DNA of 34,552 nucleotides, from NCBI GenBank assembly GCA_025928335.1, contig JAICJQ010000025.1, positions 1 through 34,552 on the forward strand, written 5' to 3'. The notes under the pieces were generated by a model, which did no database searches, was not told where the DNA came from, and saw only the letters and a program-made list of their open reading frames with translations. The position numbers were made by a program, and so were the translations under genes. Below, piece by piece: positions 22,463 through 31,845 of this stretch (position 1 is the first letter of the stretch; every line of letters starts with the position of its first letter). Source of the stretch: Gemmatimonadaceae bacterium (GTDB lineage: Bacteria; Gemmatimonadota; Gemmatimonadetes; Gemmatimonadales; Gemmatimonadaceae).

Positions 22463-23068
22463 ATGCGACCATTGCTTCGTGCTGCTGTTATGTCGACCAT
22501 CGCCGCCACCGCGCTCTCCGCGCAGGCCCCTCCGCCCAAAGATCCAGAGGCCGGACTCGCTCAGCTCGCGCTGACCAACGCGCCGGCAAAGGGAAACGCC
22601 AAGCTCACCGTGACCACGCCCGCGTTCAAGAACATGGGCGATATCCCGTTCGAGAACACCCAATATGAGGGCAACAAGTTCCCCGGTCTCCAGTGGACGG
22701 CGGGCCCCGCGGGAACAAAGACGTACGTCGTGATCATGCAGGACACCGACGCGCTGCGAAACGGCGCGCCAATTCTGCACTGGACGATGATCGACATTCC
22801 GCCGTCGACGACGAAACTTCCTGCCGGTATGACCGAAGCTCCGGCAGGATCGATGTTCGGCCCGAACATGCGCGGAACGATGCAACCGTACATGGGGCCG
22901 AGAACGCCCGCCGGTCCGAAGCACCGATACCACATCCAGGTCTTCGCGCTCGACAACAGTGTCAGCAACGAGTCCATGCAGAGCTACGACGCAATGCTCG
23001 GCGCGATGAAGGGTCACGTCCTGTCGAGCGGCGAGGTCATCGGACTCGGCTCGGCGCCGTCCAAATAG
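22463..23068 (+). CDS. Exported YbhB/YbcL-type PEBP-family (Raf kinase inhibitor-like) protein
   Basis: A 201-residue protein starting MRPLLRAAVMSTIAATALSAQA, a signal peptide cleaved near SAQA. The mature part shows the phosphatidylethanolamine-binding fold: LTVTTPAFKNMGDIPFENTQ, SPGLQWTAGP-like FPGLQWTAGPAGTKTYVVIMQDTDA, ILHWTMIDIPPSTTKLPAGM and GPKHRYHIQVFALDN, with the ligand pocket Asp and His. The bacterial members YbhB and YbcL have no settled enzymatic role; some bind phospholipid-like anions. Export to the periplasm fits the YbcL group. It precedes a secreted alpha/beta hydrolase by 45 bp and may be cotranscribed with it. Confidence 0.9.
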   Translation: MRPLLRAAVMSTIAATALSAQAPPPKDPEAGLAQLALTNAPAKGNAKLTVTTPAFKNMGDIPFENTQYEGNKFPGLQWTAGPAGTKTYVVIMQDTDALRNGAPILHWTMIDIPPSTTKLPAGMTEAPAGSMFGPNMRGTMQPYMGPRTPAGPKHRYHIQVFALDNSVSNESMQSYDAMLGAMKGHVLSSGEVIGLGSAPSK

Positions 23069-23113
23069 AGCGGCCGTTTGCAGAATCGGTCGCCGCGGAA
23101 GTATCCTGCGTTC

Positions 23114-24133
23114 ATGCCTATCTCTCATCGTTGGTCGCCGCTAGCACCCGTGCTCGTGGCGCTTTGCGCCGCGTCACCGCTCATGGCGCAGGGCCGTGGT
23201 GCGGCGCCGAAGGTCGATTACAGCGCGCCGGCTGGTGCGCCGTACACCGCCGAGGAAGTGACTGTCCCGACGCCCATGGGACACACTCTCGCCGGGACGC
23301 TCACGCTGCCAAAGGGCGCGAGCCGCACTCGGCCCGTCGGCGCGATCGTGACCATCACTGGCTCAGGCCCTGAAGAACGCGATGAGTCGATCGGCATTCC
23401 GGGCTACCGTCCCTTTCGACAGTTCGCTGATTCGCTCGGACGCCGCGGAATTGCCGTCCTGCGAATGGACGACCGCGGCACCGCCGCATCGAAGGGAACG
23501 TTCAAGGGCGCGACGAGCGCCGATTTCGCCGAAGACATCCGCGCGGGATTGGCGTACCTCCGCACGCGGCCCGAGATCGACAGCACGCACCTCGGGCTGA
23601 TGGGCCACAGCGAGGGAGCAATCATCGCCCCGATCGTTGCCCTCAAGGAACCGAATCTTCGCGCGATGGTGCTGCTGGCGGGTGTAGCTCGGCCGGCGCG
23701 AGAAGTGCTCATCTTTCAGCTCAAGAACAACATCAATCACAACGCGCGCTTCTCGCAGGCGCAGAAGGATTCCGCGATCGCTGCGATCCCGCAGACGATC
23801 GACCGCATGATGGCCGCCGATCCGTGGATGGCCTACTTCCTCGTCCACGATCCGTCGGCGGACGCTCGTCAGCTCAAGAAGCCCGCCGTGCTGATGCTCA
23901 CCGGATCAAACGATCAGCAAGCCGACGCCAAGCAGATTCCCGACTGGATGGGGGCGTTCGTCGCCGCAGGCAATGCCGATGTCACCGGCGTGGTACTTCC
24001 CGGAATGAATCATTTGTTCGTCGTCGACCCCGACGGATTCCCCGGCAACTACGCCAAGCTTCCACCGCCGATTCAAGTCGATCCGCGCGTCGTTGGTCTC
24101 GTCACCGATTGGCTGGTGCAACGATTGAAGTAG
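23114..24133 (+). CDS. Secreted alpha/beta hydrolase
   Basis: A 339-residue serine hydrolase. Signal peptide MPISHRWSPLAPVLVALCAASPLMAQG. The nucleophile elbow is GHSEGAIIAPI (after LGLMGHSEG). The oxyanion-side strand is VTITGSGPEERDES and the conserved loop is RMDDRGTAASKGTFKGATSADF. The acid sits in or after VLMLTGSNDQQAD and the catalytic His is in LPGMNHLFV. It would cleave esters or amides outside the cytoplasm; the specific substrate is unknown. ATG 23114 is chosen because it begins a clean signal peptide, the frame being open 12 codons further upstream. The TAG stop is also the first three bases of the 8-bp array that follows. Confidence 0.9.
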   Translation: MPISHRWSPLAPVLVALCAASPLMAQGRGAAPKVDYSAPAGAPYTAEEVTVPTPMGHTLAGTLTLPKGASRTRPVGAIVTITGSGPEERDESIGIPGYRPFRQFADSLGRRGIAVLRMDDRGTAASKGTFKGATSADFAEDIRAGLAYLRTRPEIDSTHLGLMGHSEGAIIAPIVALKEPNLRAMVLLAGVARPAREVLIFQLKNNINHNARFSQAQKDSAIAAIPQTIDRMMAADPWMAYFLVHDPSADARQLKKPAVLMLTGSNDQQADAKQIPDWMGAFVAAGNADVTGVVLPGMNHLFVVDPDGFPGNYAKLPPPIQVDPRVVGLVTDWLVQRLK

Positions 24134-24194
24134 CCGAGTAGCCGAGTAGCCGAGTAGCCGAGTAGCCGAGTAGCCGAGTAGCCGAGTAGCCGAG
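24131..24194. repeat. 8-bp tandem array, eight perfect TAGCCGAG units
   Basis: Eight exact copies of TAGCCGAG begin on the stop codon of the hydrolase gene and end 12 bases before the monooxygenase ATG. The first unit supplies the TAG stop. Because the unit is 8 bp and contains TAG, stop codons occur in all three forward frames within 24 bases. The unit resembles TGGGCGAG of the arrays at 56-108 and 6857-6884. The array occupies nearly the whole intergenic gap, so its length sets the distance between the two genes. Confidence 0.95.
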
Positions 24195-24206
24195 CCGCCC
24201 AGTCGC

Positions 24207-25754
24207 ATGCCGACATCGACGTTCACCGATGTTCTGATTTCCGGCGCCGGTCCAACGGGCCTTCTCCTCGCGCTCGCGCTGACCCGACTCGGCGTTCGCG
24301 TCCGCATCATCGACAAGCTGGCCGGTCCGTCGACCACCTCCCGCGCCCTGGCCGTGCAGACACGAACACTCGAGCTGTACGACCTTCTCGATCTCACCGA
24401 TCAAGTGGTTCGCGACGGGCATCGCGTCCCGGGCGTGAACCTTTGGACGAACGGTGAGTGGAGAGCTCGGCTACCGCTCGAGGATATCGCCGAGGGTCTC
24501 ACGCCGCACGCGTTCATCCTCATCTATCCACAGGATAAGCATGAGCGATTGCTCATCGAGCGGTTGGCGGCCGCCGGCGTCACGGTCGAGCGGGAGTGTG
24601 AGCTCGTCGGGCTCGACGACAACGGATCCCGCGTCGTCGCCACGCTGCGCGATGCGTCCGGCGCCGAAGCGCGCGTCGAGGCATCCTATCTCGCCGGGTG
24701 CGACGGTGCGCGCTCCGCGACGCGCAACCTGATCGGCAGCGGGTTCGAGGGCGGTACCTACCGGCAAGTCTTCTACGTCGCCGACGTCGAGGCCACCGGC
24801 CGCGCCACCGACGGTGAGCTGCACGTCGATTTCGACGACGCTGATTTCCTCGCCGTTTTTCCGCTGTCGTCCACTGGTCGCGTCCGACTCATCGGTACGG
24901 TGCGCGACGAACGGGCCGACCGAGCCGACACGCTCACGTTCGATGATGTCAGCGGCGAGGCGATCGAACATCTGAAGGTCACGCCGGTCCACGTAAACTG
25001 GTTTTCCACCTACCACGTGCATCATCGCGTCACCGACCATTTTCGGCGCGGTCGAACCTTCCTGCTCGGCGACGCCGCGCACATTCACAGCCCCGTGGGC
25101 GGGCAGGGGATGAACACCGGCATCGGCGACGCGATGAACCTCGCCTGGAAGCTCGCCGCGGTCGTCCATGGCGAGGCGCGCGATTCGCTGCTGGATTCAT
25201 ACGAGGCCGAGCGCATCGGCTTCGCGCGCCGGCTTGTGGCATCTACGGATCGCGCGTTCACGATCGTGACGGCCGAGGGGCGCGTGGCGAATCTGCTGCG
25301 GACGCGGATCGCGCCGATGCTGATGTCCGCGTTCACCCACATCGATCGCGCGCGAGACTTTCTCTATCGCACGGTATCGCAGCTCTCGCTCAATTATGCC
25401 GACGGTCCGTTGGCCGAGGGATCGGCCGGTGACGTGCGGGGCGGCGAACGGCTACCGTGGGTCGCGGGCCCGGATGGCGGGAACTTTCGTAACCTCCGTG
25501 AGATGCGCTGGCGTGTTCACGTGTACGGCGAGCCGACACCGGCGCTCGTTGAGTGGTGCGAACGCCGCAAAATTCCGTTGGATCGCTTTGCCTGGACGAC
25601 GGCGTGCGAAGCAGCGGGCCTCGCTCGCGATGCGGCGTATCTCCTTCGTCCGGATACGTATGTCGGCGCCGCGGCGCCTTCGGGTGAGCCCGCGATCCTC
25701 GAACAATACCTGGACAGAATCCTCATCGGCCGGCGCGATTCACTGGAGAGCTGA
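24207..25754 (+). CDS. FAD-dependent aromatic-ring monooxygenase (PHBH-type)
   Basis: A 515-residue flavoprotein monooxygenase of the p-hydroxybenzoate/phenol hydroxylase class. The FAD dinucleotide fold is at the N-terminus (LISGAGPTGLLLALALTRLG, 10-29). The DG motif is CDGARSATR (165-173) and the FAD-ribityl motif is GDAAHIHSPVGGQGMNTG (288-305). The C-terminal about 120 residues resemble the thioredoxin-like tail of pentachlorophenol/phenol hydroxylases (WTTACEAAGL, YLLRPDTYVGAA). It would hydroxylate an aromatic or polyketide-like substrate with NAD(P)H and O2. No cluster partners identify the substrate. It follows the hydrolase after the 8-bp array and has no obvious ribosome site. A structured hairpin follows its stop. 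Confidence 0.93.
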   Translation: MPTSTFTDVLISGAGPTGLLLALALTRLGVRVRIIDKLAGPSTTSRALAVQTRTLELYDLLDLTDQVVRDGHRVPGVNLWTNGEWRARLPLEDIAEGLTPHAFILIYPQDKHERLLIERLAAAGVTVERECELVGLDDNGSRVVATLRDASGAEARVEASYLAGCDGARSATRNLIGSGFEGGTYRQVFYVADVEATGRATDGELHVDFDDADFLAVFPLSSTGRVRLIGTVRDERADRADTLTFDDVSGEAIEHLKVTPVHVNWFSTYHVHHRVTDHFRRGRTFLLGDAAHIHSPVGGQGMNTGIGDAMNLAWKLAAVVHGEARDSLLDSYEAERIGFARRLVASTDRAFTIVTAEGRVANLLRTRIAPMLMSAFTHIDRARDFLYRTVSQLSLNYADGPLAEGSAGDVRGGERLPWVAGPDGGNFRNLREMRWRVHVYGEPTPALVEWCERRKIPLDRFAWTTACEAAGLARDAAYLLRPDTYVGAAAPSGEPAILEQYLDRILIGRRDSLES

Positions 25755-25764
25755 GCCCCGGCCG

Positions 25765-25798
25765 CGATCGGAGATCTCTTGACAGAGAATCCCGATCG
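25765..25798. terminator. Long hairpin after the monooxygenase gene
   Basis: CGATCGG (25765-25771) pairs with CCGATCG (25792-25798); inside, GA/TC and TCTCT/AGAGA also pair around a TGAC loop, giving about 14 pairs with two single-base bulges. It starts about ten bases past the stop codon. The lack of a T run is common in GC-rich genomes; a terminator or RNA end-protection role is plausible. Confidence 0.5.
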
Positions 25799-25881
25799 TC
25801 GCAGCCTTTGCGCTGGCCTCAGTTTGTTGTCACCGAGCTTCCCCGCCGCTTAACCACCGCCTCCCGGCCAAAAACCGAAAG

Positions 25882-28098
25882 ATGGCTGCCACGAATCGAG
25901 GTGGATCGCGAATCCGCCAGGCTTTGCTGTTTTCCAGTGTCGTCTTCGGAACAACGTGCGGTGGCGGTGCAACGGACGCCGGTGGCAACGGCCCGGCGGA
26001 GCTTATCCCCATAAATGTGTCCATCTTGCCGAACCCGATCGTCGCAAGGCAAGGGTTCACCGTGAACGCCACCGTAACGTTCGCGCGGACCACCGCCTCG
26101 ACCGCTCCACTGACGTTCACGGCGAAGGGCCTCTCGGCGGGGCTCACGGCCACGTTCAATCCGGCGACGGTCACCACCGCCAGCGGGACGGTGCAACTGG
26201 CCATCGGCGCGACGCCCACCGCCCCGATCGCCACAGACACTCTCATCGTGAGTGTGCTCAGCGATCCCAATGCAGCGAAGGTTGAATCGGGCACGACCGC
26301 CATCAATCTGATTGTCAGTCAGCCGCAAGTGAGCGTTTCGAAGACGGGCACGGGCTCCGGCACCGTCACCTCTTCGCCCGCGGGCATCAATTGTGGATCG
26401 ACATGTAGCGCGAATTTCCCGAGCGGGAGTACGGTGACGCTTACCGCCGCGCCGGCCCAGGGAAGTGCTTTCGCCGGCTGGTCGGGCGGGTGCTCCGGGA
26501 CGTCCACGACGTGTTCGGTGACGGCGGGCAACGCGACAGGACCCGCCTTCGCCACCTTCAACTCGACGGCGGCGAGCATCTCGCTTGCGGTCGATCCGAC
26601 GACGGCGGTTCCGCAGGGCGGAAGCGGGACCGCGAACGTTTCGCTCACGCGCAACAACTTCACCGGCGCGGTAAGCCTCGCTGTGACGGGCGCCCCGGCG
26701 GGCCTCACAGTGACGCCGAATCCGGCGAGCGTCACGGGCACGACGGCCACGTTGAACGTTGCGGCAGCGCTTTCGGTCCCCGCCGGCAACTATCCGATCA
26801 CGCTCACGGCCACGGGGACCGGCATCACACAGCAGACCGCGACGGTCGCCGTGCAGATCTCGCCGGCGCCCGGTGGCAACGGCAATGTGGTGATGAGTTT
26901 CGCGAATTGCGATCCGAGCGCCGTACCGGTTTGGTTTGCGGTGCAAAGCGGCAACGGTGCGTGGACTCGGCTCGCCGCGACGAACAACGCCTACACCTTC
27001 ACCCCCGGCGCAACCGGCGGCTACGCGTACGTGACACCTGACGGCCCTGGCTTCAGGACGCAGGTCGTGTTCGGCACGGCAAGCGAGTTAGCCACGATCG
27101 CGACCGGTCCGGGCCCATGCTTCTCCGACGCGCAGATCGGTACGAAGCGAGTCAACGGAACGGCGAGCCACGTCGCGCCGCTAGGGAGGACGACGTTGTC
27201 TATCGGGGGCGCGCAGGCGCCTTTGGCGCAGTCCACGGGACCGAGTTATTCCCTGTTCAACGTTCCGGCGGGAAAGCACGAACTAGTCGCCGTCCAGGCG
27301 ATCGGCTCGGGTACGGACAGCATCCTTCAGAGGATGATCCTGCGACGGAACGTCAACTACGCGAACAACGCCACCGTCCCCGACGTCGACATGATTGGCG
27401 CGGAGTCGTTCGTGCCGACCTTTCACCCAGTCGGTTTCACAAATCTGGCCGGAGATCAAAGCGCGATAAGCATTTCGTTCGTGACGGCGAATGGGCAAAC
27501 GGCTCCGTATTACGGAGGCATTGGCCGCTTCTTCAACGCCACCAACCAGGATGGTGTTCAGTCATTCGGAGTTCCGGATACGCTCATTCAGGCCGGCGAT
27601 TTCCACATCACGAGCGAATTCGCGTACGCGCCGGACGGCAAGTCCGGCCGGCTCGTGGAATCGATGTTCCACAAGCTTCCGGATCAGACGATAACGTTCG
27701 GCCCCACCCTCGCCACGCCAACCGTTACGGCCCTCGGCTCGAGCCCATACTTACGTCTGCGCACGCAGTTGCCGTCGCAAAGCGCGTACAACGGCGGGGT
27801 CAGCGCGGAATACGATCAAGGCAACAACTCGCTCGAGGTCAGAGCCACGGCCGCCTACTACGGCGGCGCGCCGGCAACTTGGATCCTCGACGTGCCGGAT
27901 TTTGCGGGCGGCAACTACGACTCCACGTGGGGCCTTCACAGCGGCACGGTGTCCTGGTTGGTGCTCGCGGCGCGCGGGGACATTCTGCCCTTCTTCGGCG
28001 CACCGATGGTCGACGGCGCGCAGATCGTCGTCGGACTCACGAGCAACGGGTCGGCTTCGTTCAATCTGCTTGGCGGTCGAGCACGATTGCCGCATTAG
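25882..28098 (+). CDS. Exported Ig-like/InlB-repeat protein with an unrecognised C-terminal domain
   Basis: A 738-residue surface or periplasmic protein. A leader covers residues 1 to about 26, where FGTTC could be a weak lipobox with Cys26. Residues about 42-146 form an Ig-like beta domain (SILPNPIVARQGFTVNATVTF). Residues about 150-228 form an InlB B-repeat-type domain with two cysteine pairs (GINCGSTC and GGCSG/TTCS). Residues about 232-330 are a second Ig-like domain very similar in layout to the first (AGLTVTPNPASVTGT against AGLTATFNPATVTT). The C-terminal 400 residues are beta-rich and not recognised; the segment SYSLFNVPAGKHELVAVQAIG looks like a further beta sandwich. A role in adhesion or surface display is an inference from the domains. 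The gene is flanked by terminator-like hairpins and stands alone. Confidence 0.85.
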   Translation: MAATNRGGSRIRQALLFSSVVFGTTCGGGATDAGGNGPAELIPINVSILPNPIVARQGFTVNATVTFARTTASTAPLTFTAKGLSAGLTATFNPATVTTASGTVQLAIGATPTAPIATDTLIVSVLSDPNAAKVESGTTAINLIVSQPQVSVSKTGTGSGTVTSSPAGINCGSTCSANFPSGSTVTLTAAPAQGSAFAGWSGGCSGTSTTCSVTAGNATGPAFATFNSTAASISLAVDPTTAVPQGGSGTANVSLTRNNFTGAVSLAVTGAPAGLTVTPNPASVTGTTATLNVAAALSVPAGNYPITLTATGTGITQQTATVAVQISPAPGGNGNVVMSFANCDPSAVPVWFAVQSGNGAWTRLAATNNAYTFTPGATGGYAYVTPDGPGFRTQVVFGTASELATIATGPGPCFSDAQIGTKRVNGTASHVAPLGRTTLSIGGAQAPLAQSTGPSYSLFNVPAGKHELVAVQAIGSGTDSILQRMILRRNVNYANNATVPDVDMIGAESFVPTFHPVGFTNLAGDQSAISISFVTANGQTAPYYGGIGRFFNATNQDGVQSFGVPDTLIQAGDFHITSEFAYAPDGKSGRLVESMFHKLPDQTITFGPTLATPTVTALGSSPYLRLRTQLPSQSAYNGGVSAEYDQGNNSLEVRATAAYYGGAPATWILDVPDFAGGNYDSTWGLHSGTVSWLVLAARGDILPFFGAPMVDGAQIVVGLTSNGSASFNLLGGRARLPH

Positions 28099-28145
28099 CA
28101 GACGCTAATCGCATTGGTCGCCGTTCGGGCGCTGCGCCGGAGCGG

Positions 28146-30647
28146 CTATTCCTGCCGCAGCGCTACGTTCGGGTCCATCGCCGCTGCCCGACGCGCCGGA
28201 ATCCAGCACGCCGCGGCCGCGATCGCGAGGAACACGAGCACCATCGCGGCGAAGGTCAGCGGGTCGGTCGGCTTCACGTCCACGAGCATGCTCGCCATCA
28301 CCCGCGTCGACGCGATCGCTATGACGAGGCCGATGCCGATCCCGATCGCGCTCATGCGAAGCCCTTCGCCGATCACGAGGCCGAAGATGCTCGAGCTCTG
28401 CGCGCCGAACGCCATGCGAATCCCGATCTCCGACGTCCGCTGACGCACCGTGCTCGAGAGAACGCCATACAGTCCAACCGCCGCCAGCACCGCCGCGATC
28501 GACGCGAAGATGCCGATCAGAACGAGCGCGAACCGCGTCGCCGAGCGCGCCTTGTCGACGTTGTCGGTGAGCGGATGCATGTCCGTCACCAGTGCCTGCG
28601 GGTTGACCGACGCGAGCGCCGTGCGCACCGCCGACGGCAACGCCGACGGATCGCCCGACGTACGAATGAGCCAGCGTCCGCCGCCGAACGGACCGGTCGG
28701 AAAGAAGAGCAGCTCTTTCTCATCACCGTACAGAGTGAGATGACGGTTGTGCCGCACGACGCCGACGACCGTGTACGTCTCCGGTTGCTCCGTGCGCACG
28801 CGGGCGAAGATCGTCTTGCCGATCGGCGACTCGTTCGGATAGGCCAATTTCGCCGTCTCATCATCGATCACGAGTAGCTTCGTGTTCGGATCGTCGTTCT
28901 CCGCCTGCGTCAACAGTCGGCCGCTCAGCAGCTTGATTCGCATCACGTCGAAGTAGCTCGGCGGCGCGATCACGATGCCGCCCTGCCGGAAACGCGTCGG
29001 ATCGTTCATCGCCACCTGCGTCCCCCACCGCGCGCTCGGATCTCCGCCGTCGAACGGTGCGGCGTTCGCCGTCGTCACGCCGTTCACGCCTGGGATCGCC
29101 GCGAATTTCTCCTGCAATTGGCTGAACAGCGCGCGCGCCTCATCCGGGCTTCGGAAGCGAAGGTTGCTGAGGCCAAAGGTCAACACGCCGTTCGGATCGA
29201 ACCCGGGATCGGTGCGCACGAGCGACACAAAGCTCCGCACCATCAGCCCCGAGCCGATCAGCAGCACGAACGACAACGCCACCTCCGCCACAATCACCGC
29301 GTTACGCAGCCGCGCGGCGCCGCCGAGCGCGGGAGTGCGGCCACTGGCCCGCAACACCTGCGCGAGATCGGGACGTGAAGCGCGCAGCGCCGGCACGAGT
29401 CCAAACACGACGACTGCCGCGACACTCGCCAGCGCGGTGAACGCGAGAACGGTCGGGTCGAGCGACACGTCGGCAAGCCGTGGCAAGTTGGCCGGAGCGA
29501 GCTGTAAGAGAAGTATGATGCCGAGTTTGGCGAGCAACACGCCAAGGATGGCGGCGAGCGCCGCGAGGACGACACTCTCCGCGAGCAGCTGCCGCACGAT
29601 CGCATACGGCGAGCTGCCCATCGCGGCGCGCACCGCCAGCTCGCGCTCTCGCTGCGACGCGCGGACGAGCAACAGGTTTGCAACGTTCGCACACGAGATG
29701 AGCAGCACGAGGATCACCGCGCCCATCAGCGAGAAAATCGACGTGCGCACGCTGGCGATGACATATTCCTTCATCGGCTCGACGTGGTACGTCACGCCCG
29801 CGGTCTTGTCATTCGGAAAGCGCGCCTGCAAGTCCGCGGTCACGCGCGCGATCTCGGCGCGAGCGCCGGCGAGCGTCGCGTTCGGCTTGAGACGTCCGAT
29901 GAGCCGATACGCGACATTCTGTCGCGACCCCTGCTCGAAGTTCACCCGTAGCGCCGCCCAGACGTCCGGATGTCGCTCTACCTGCATCGCGACCGGAAAC
30001 ACCAACTCGGCGCGCGGCGACGCCACGCCGACGATCTGGATCGGTCCGCCGCCGCCAATGATCGATTTGCCGACGATCGACGGATCGCCGCCGAACGTCC
30101 GCTGCCAGAAGTCGTAGCTGATGATACCGATCGTCGGCAATCGCGGCGGCGCGGGCGCGGCCGGATTGGGCGGCGTCCCCGGCGGAAGCTGGATGATCGG
30201 GTTCGGCGTGCCGTCGTCGTCCGTGAAGTCGCGGCCCAGCGCGATGGGCACCTCGAGCAGCTTGAAGATGTTTGGCGTCGCGCCGGCGAAGGTGATCAGC
30301 TGCGTCTTGCCGTCTTTGTCCGTGTACGGAAAGTTGCGTCCCGTCTGCAGCGCCGCGATCCCCTCGAAGGCCGTCGTGCCACTCCGAATGTCCGGGACGT
30401 CACCCGGACCGACCGGAAAGTCCACGACCCCCCGGGCCCGCAGGTCCTGGCTGATGAATGCCAGCCGATCGGTGTCGCCGTAGGGCAACGGCCTGAGGAG
30501 GACCGCGTTCACGACGCTGAAGATCGCCGTACTCGCGCCAATGCCGAGTGCGAGGGTGATGATCGCCGTGAGCGCGAACGCGGGATTCTTCCGCAGCGTC
30601 CTGGCGCCGAGCGCCAGATCTCGTGACAGGGTCGGCATCGTAGGCAA
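28146..30647 (-). CDS. ABC transporter permease, ADOP type (orphan)
   Basis: An 833-residue permease with the same two-FtsX-module layout as the one at 13794: first helix about 22-46 ([23 protein letters not shown]), MacB periplasmic domain ([19 protein letters not shown]), first FtsX block ([22 protein letters not shown]), second periplasmic domain ([19 protein letters not shown]) and last FtsX block ([36 protein letters not shown] end). It lacks the N-terminal DEEMRFHLD extension of the other copy and has no PadR gene beside it. The ATPase partner is also not here. Starts at 30647 or the ATG three codons later are both possible. Confidence 0.93.
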   Translation of the reverse strand: MPTMPTLSRDLALGARTLRKNPAFALTAIITLALGIGASTAIFSVVNAVLLRPLPYGDTDRLAFISQDLRARGVVDFPVGPGDVPDIRSGTTAFEGIAALQTGRNFPYTDKDGKTQLITFAGATPNIFKLLEVPIALGRDFTDDDGTPNPIIQLPPGTPPNPAAPAPPRLPTIGIISYDFWQRTFGGDPSIVGKSIIGGGGPIQIVGVASPRAELVFPVAMQVERHPDVWAALRVNFEQGSRQNVAYRLIGRLKPNATLAGARAEIARVTADLQARFPNDKTAGVTYHVEPMKEYVIASVRTSIFSLMGAVILVLLISCANVANLLLVRASQRERELAVRAAMGSSPYAIVRQLLAESVVLAALAAILGVLLAKLGIILLLQLAPANLPRLADVSLDPTVLAFTALASVAAVVVFGLVPALRASRPDLAQVLRASGRTPALGGAARLRNAVIVAEVALSFVLLIGSGLMVRSFVSLVRTDPGFDPNGVLTFGLSNLRFRSPDEARALFSQLQEKFAAIPGVNGVTTANAAPFDGGDPSARWGTQVAMNDPTRFRQGGIVIAPPSYFDVMRIKLLSGRLLTQAENDDPNTKLLVIDDETAKLAYPNESPIGKTIFARVRTEQPETYTVVGVVRHNRHLTLYGDEKELLFFPTGPFGGGRWLIRTSGDPSALPSAVRTALASVNPQALVTDMHPLTDNVDKARSATRFALVLIGIFASIAAVLAAVGLYGVLSSTVRQRTSEIGIRMAFGAQSSSIFGLVIGEGLRMSAIGIGIGLVIAIASTRVMASMLVDVKPTDPLTFAAMVLVFLAIAAAACWIPARRAAAMDPNVALRQE

Positions 30648-30910
30648 CGAGTTGAGGAATCAGCGCACTCGAGTTCCCTGACTGTAGCCCTGCAAGGCGG
30701 CTCCGACCATAACGGCAAGATTAGCGTCTGATTAATCCGTAAAGGCCTTTTCCCTGCAGCCAATTGCACACTTCCCTCGCGGAGTGGTCCGGTCCGATCG
30801 GTTCGGACGACTTCCGGACACGTCGCACCCAGCTTCCTGGCCACTCACCATCGCAATCCCGGACAGATCCGGGGTTCCCAGCCAGGACCATTCGCTAAGC
30901 GGGGCCGATT
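30648..30910. promoter_or_regulatory. Divergent region between ADOP permease and secreted protein genes
   Basis: 263 bp without a credible ORF. It holds an AT-richer stretch (30717-30745, TAAGGCCT-free TTAGCGTCTGATTAATCC) that is the most promoter-like part. An inverted repeat GTCCGA-N5-TCGGAC lies near 30793-30810, within a series of TCCGG/CCGGA words. No known operator is recognised. Confidence 0.45.
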
Positions 30911-31717
30911 ATGTACAAATCAATCATCGCGGCGGCGATCGCCATCGCAATCATCCAAGCACCGGCAGCGGCGCAGACCGGCGATCACGTCAAGCTCCAC
31001 GTCAACCCTCGCTGGAAGGAATGCTCGTTCCAGCTCGACGCGTCTCTCACCCAGGCCGCCTGGCACCAGTTCACCCAGGAGGCGGGGCTCGTCGCCTACT
31101 TCCGGCCGCTCACCGACGCGCGGCCAATGGGCCGCGGCAACTTCGAGGTCTCGATGCTGCAGTGGCAGACGAACATCGACGACGACAAGCCGGCGTGGAA
31201 CGACACCTTCGTCCACCCCGACTCGACCCACTGGCTGAAGGAAGGCAAGGGGCTGAAGTTCCCCGGCCTCACGGCGAGAATGGGCGTCACGTCGAGGACG
31301 GATGTCGCGGTCTATTTCACGAAGAACCCCGAGGCCAACTACGGCTTCTACGGCGCCCAGCTCCAGCAGAACCTGTTCGAGGACGCGTCCGGTAACTGGA
31401 ATGCATCGGCGCGCACGAGCTTCATGAAGCTCTATGGTCCCGCGGACCTCGATTTCACCACCTTCGGCGCGGACCTGCTGGTCAGCCGGCGCCTCACCGT
31501 CTCGAAATGGATGAAGCTCTCGCCCTACGCCGGCCTCTCGAGCTACCTGGCGACCTCGCACGAGAAATCCGCCGTCGTCAACCTCGCCGACGAACACGTA
31601 CTCGGCGCCCAGGCCATGCTCGGCGCCGAGCTGCAACTGTCCAAGGCGCGGTTGGCCGCCGAGTACAACGTCTCGCGTGTGACCTCCTTCTCCCTCAAAA
31701 TCGGCATCGGTCGCTAG
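30911..31717 (+). CDS. Exported outer-membrane-like beta-barrel protein, unknown function
   Basis: A 268-residue protein. The signal peptide is MYKSIIAAAIAIAIIQAPAAAQ, cleaved near AAAQT. The mature part has alternating hydrophobic residues and many aromatics, as in small outer-membrane barrels: TDVAVYFTKN, NWNASARTSFMKLYG, KLSPYAGLSSYLATS, and the last strands AMLGAELQLSKARLAAEYNV and SFSLKIGIGR. A fold of about eight to ten strands fits the length. I do not recognise a named family. The upstream region is divergent with the orphan ADOP permease; an operon with the next gene (129 bp away) is unlikely. Confidence 0.75.
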   Translation: MYKSIIAAAIAIAIIQAPAAAQTGDHVKLHVNPRWKECSFQLDASLTQAAWHQFTQEAGLVAYFRPLTDARPMGRGNFEVSMLQWQTNIDDDKPAWNDTFVHPDSTHWLKEGKGLKFPGLTARMGVTSRTDVAVYFTKNPEANYGFYGAQLQQNLFEDASGNWNASARTSFMKLYGPADLDFTTFGADLLVSRRLTVSKWMKLSPYAGLSSYLATSHEKSAVVNLADEHVLGAQAMLGAELQLSKARLAAEYNVSRVTSFSLKIGIGR

Positions 31718-31845
31718 TACCAAAAGCGATCGCCCGCCATCCCTCCTTCGCCAACGGGGTCAGACTCCAAGTGAAGTTTTTGGCCTGAGAGCGGGAGCAT
31801 TTTGACGCACTGGCTGGGCCCGTCGCCGACGCTAGTTTTTCGGCG
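31718..31845. other. Intergenic region with a diverged repeat copy
   Basis: About 128 bp between two plus-strand genes. The near-palindrome GGGGTCAGACTCC at 31755-31767 is a diverged copy of the GGGGTCAGACCCC unit at 16923-16970, and GCATTTTG at 31797-31804 resembles the inverse of its GCAAAATGC start. Nothing else is recognised. Confidence 0.55.

Noticed and set aside
25779..25784. TTGACA as a -35 box for the Ig-like protein gene
   Set aside because: It lies in the loop region of the hairpin after the monooxygenase gene, and no TATAAT-like box follows at the right distance.
25819..26946. Minus-strand open frame opposite the Ig-like protein
   Set aside because: Low-complexity Arg/Gly-rich translation; the plus strand shows Ig-like and InlB-type domains.
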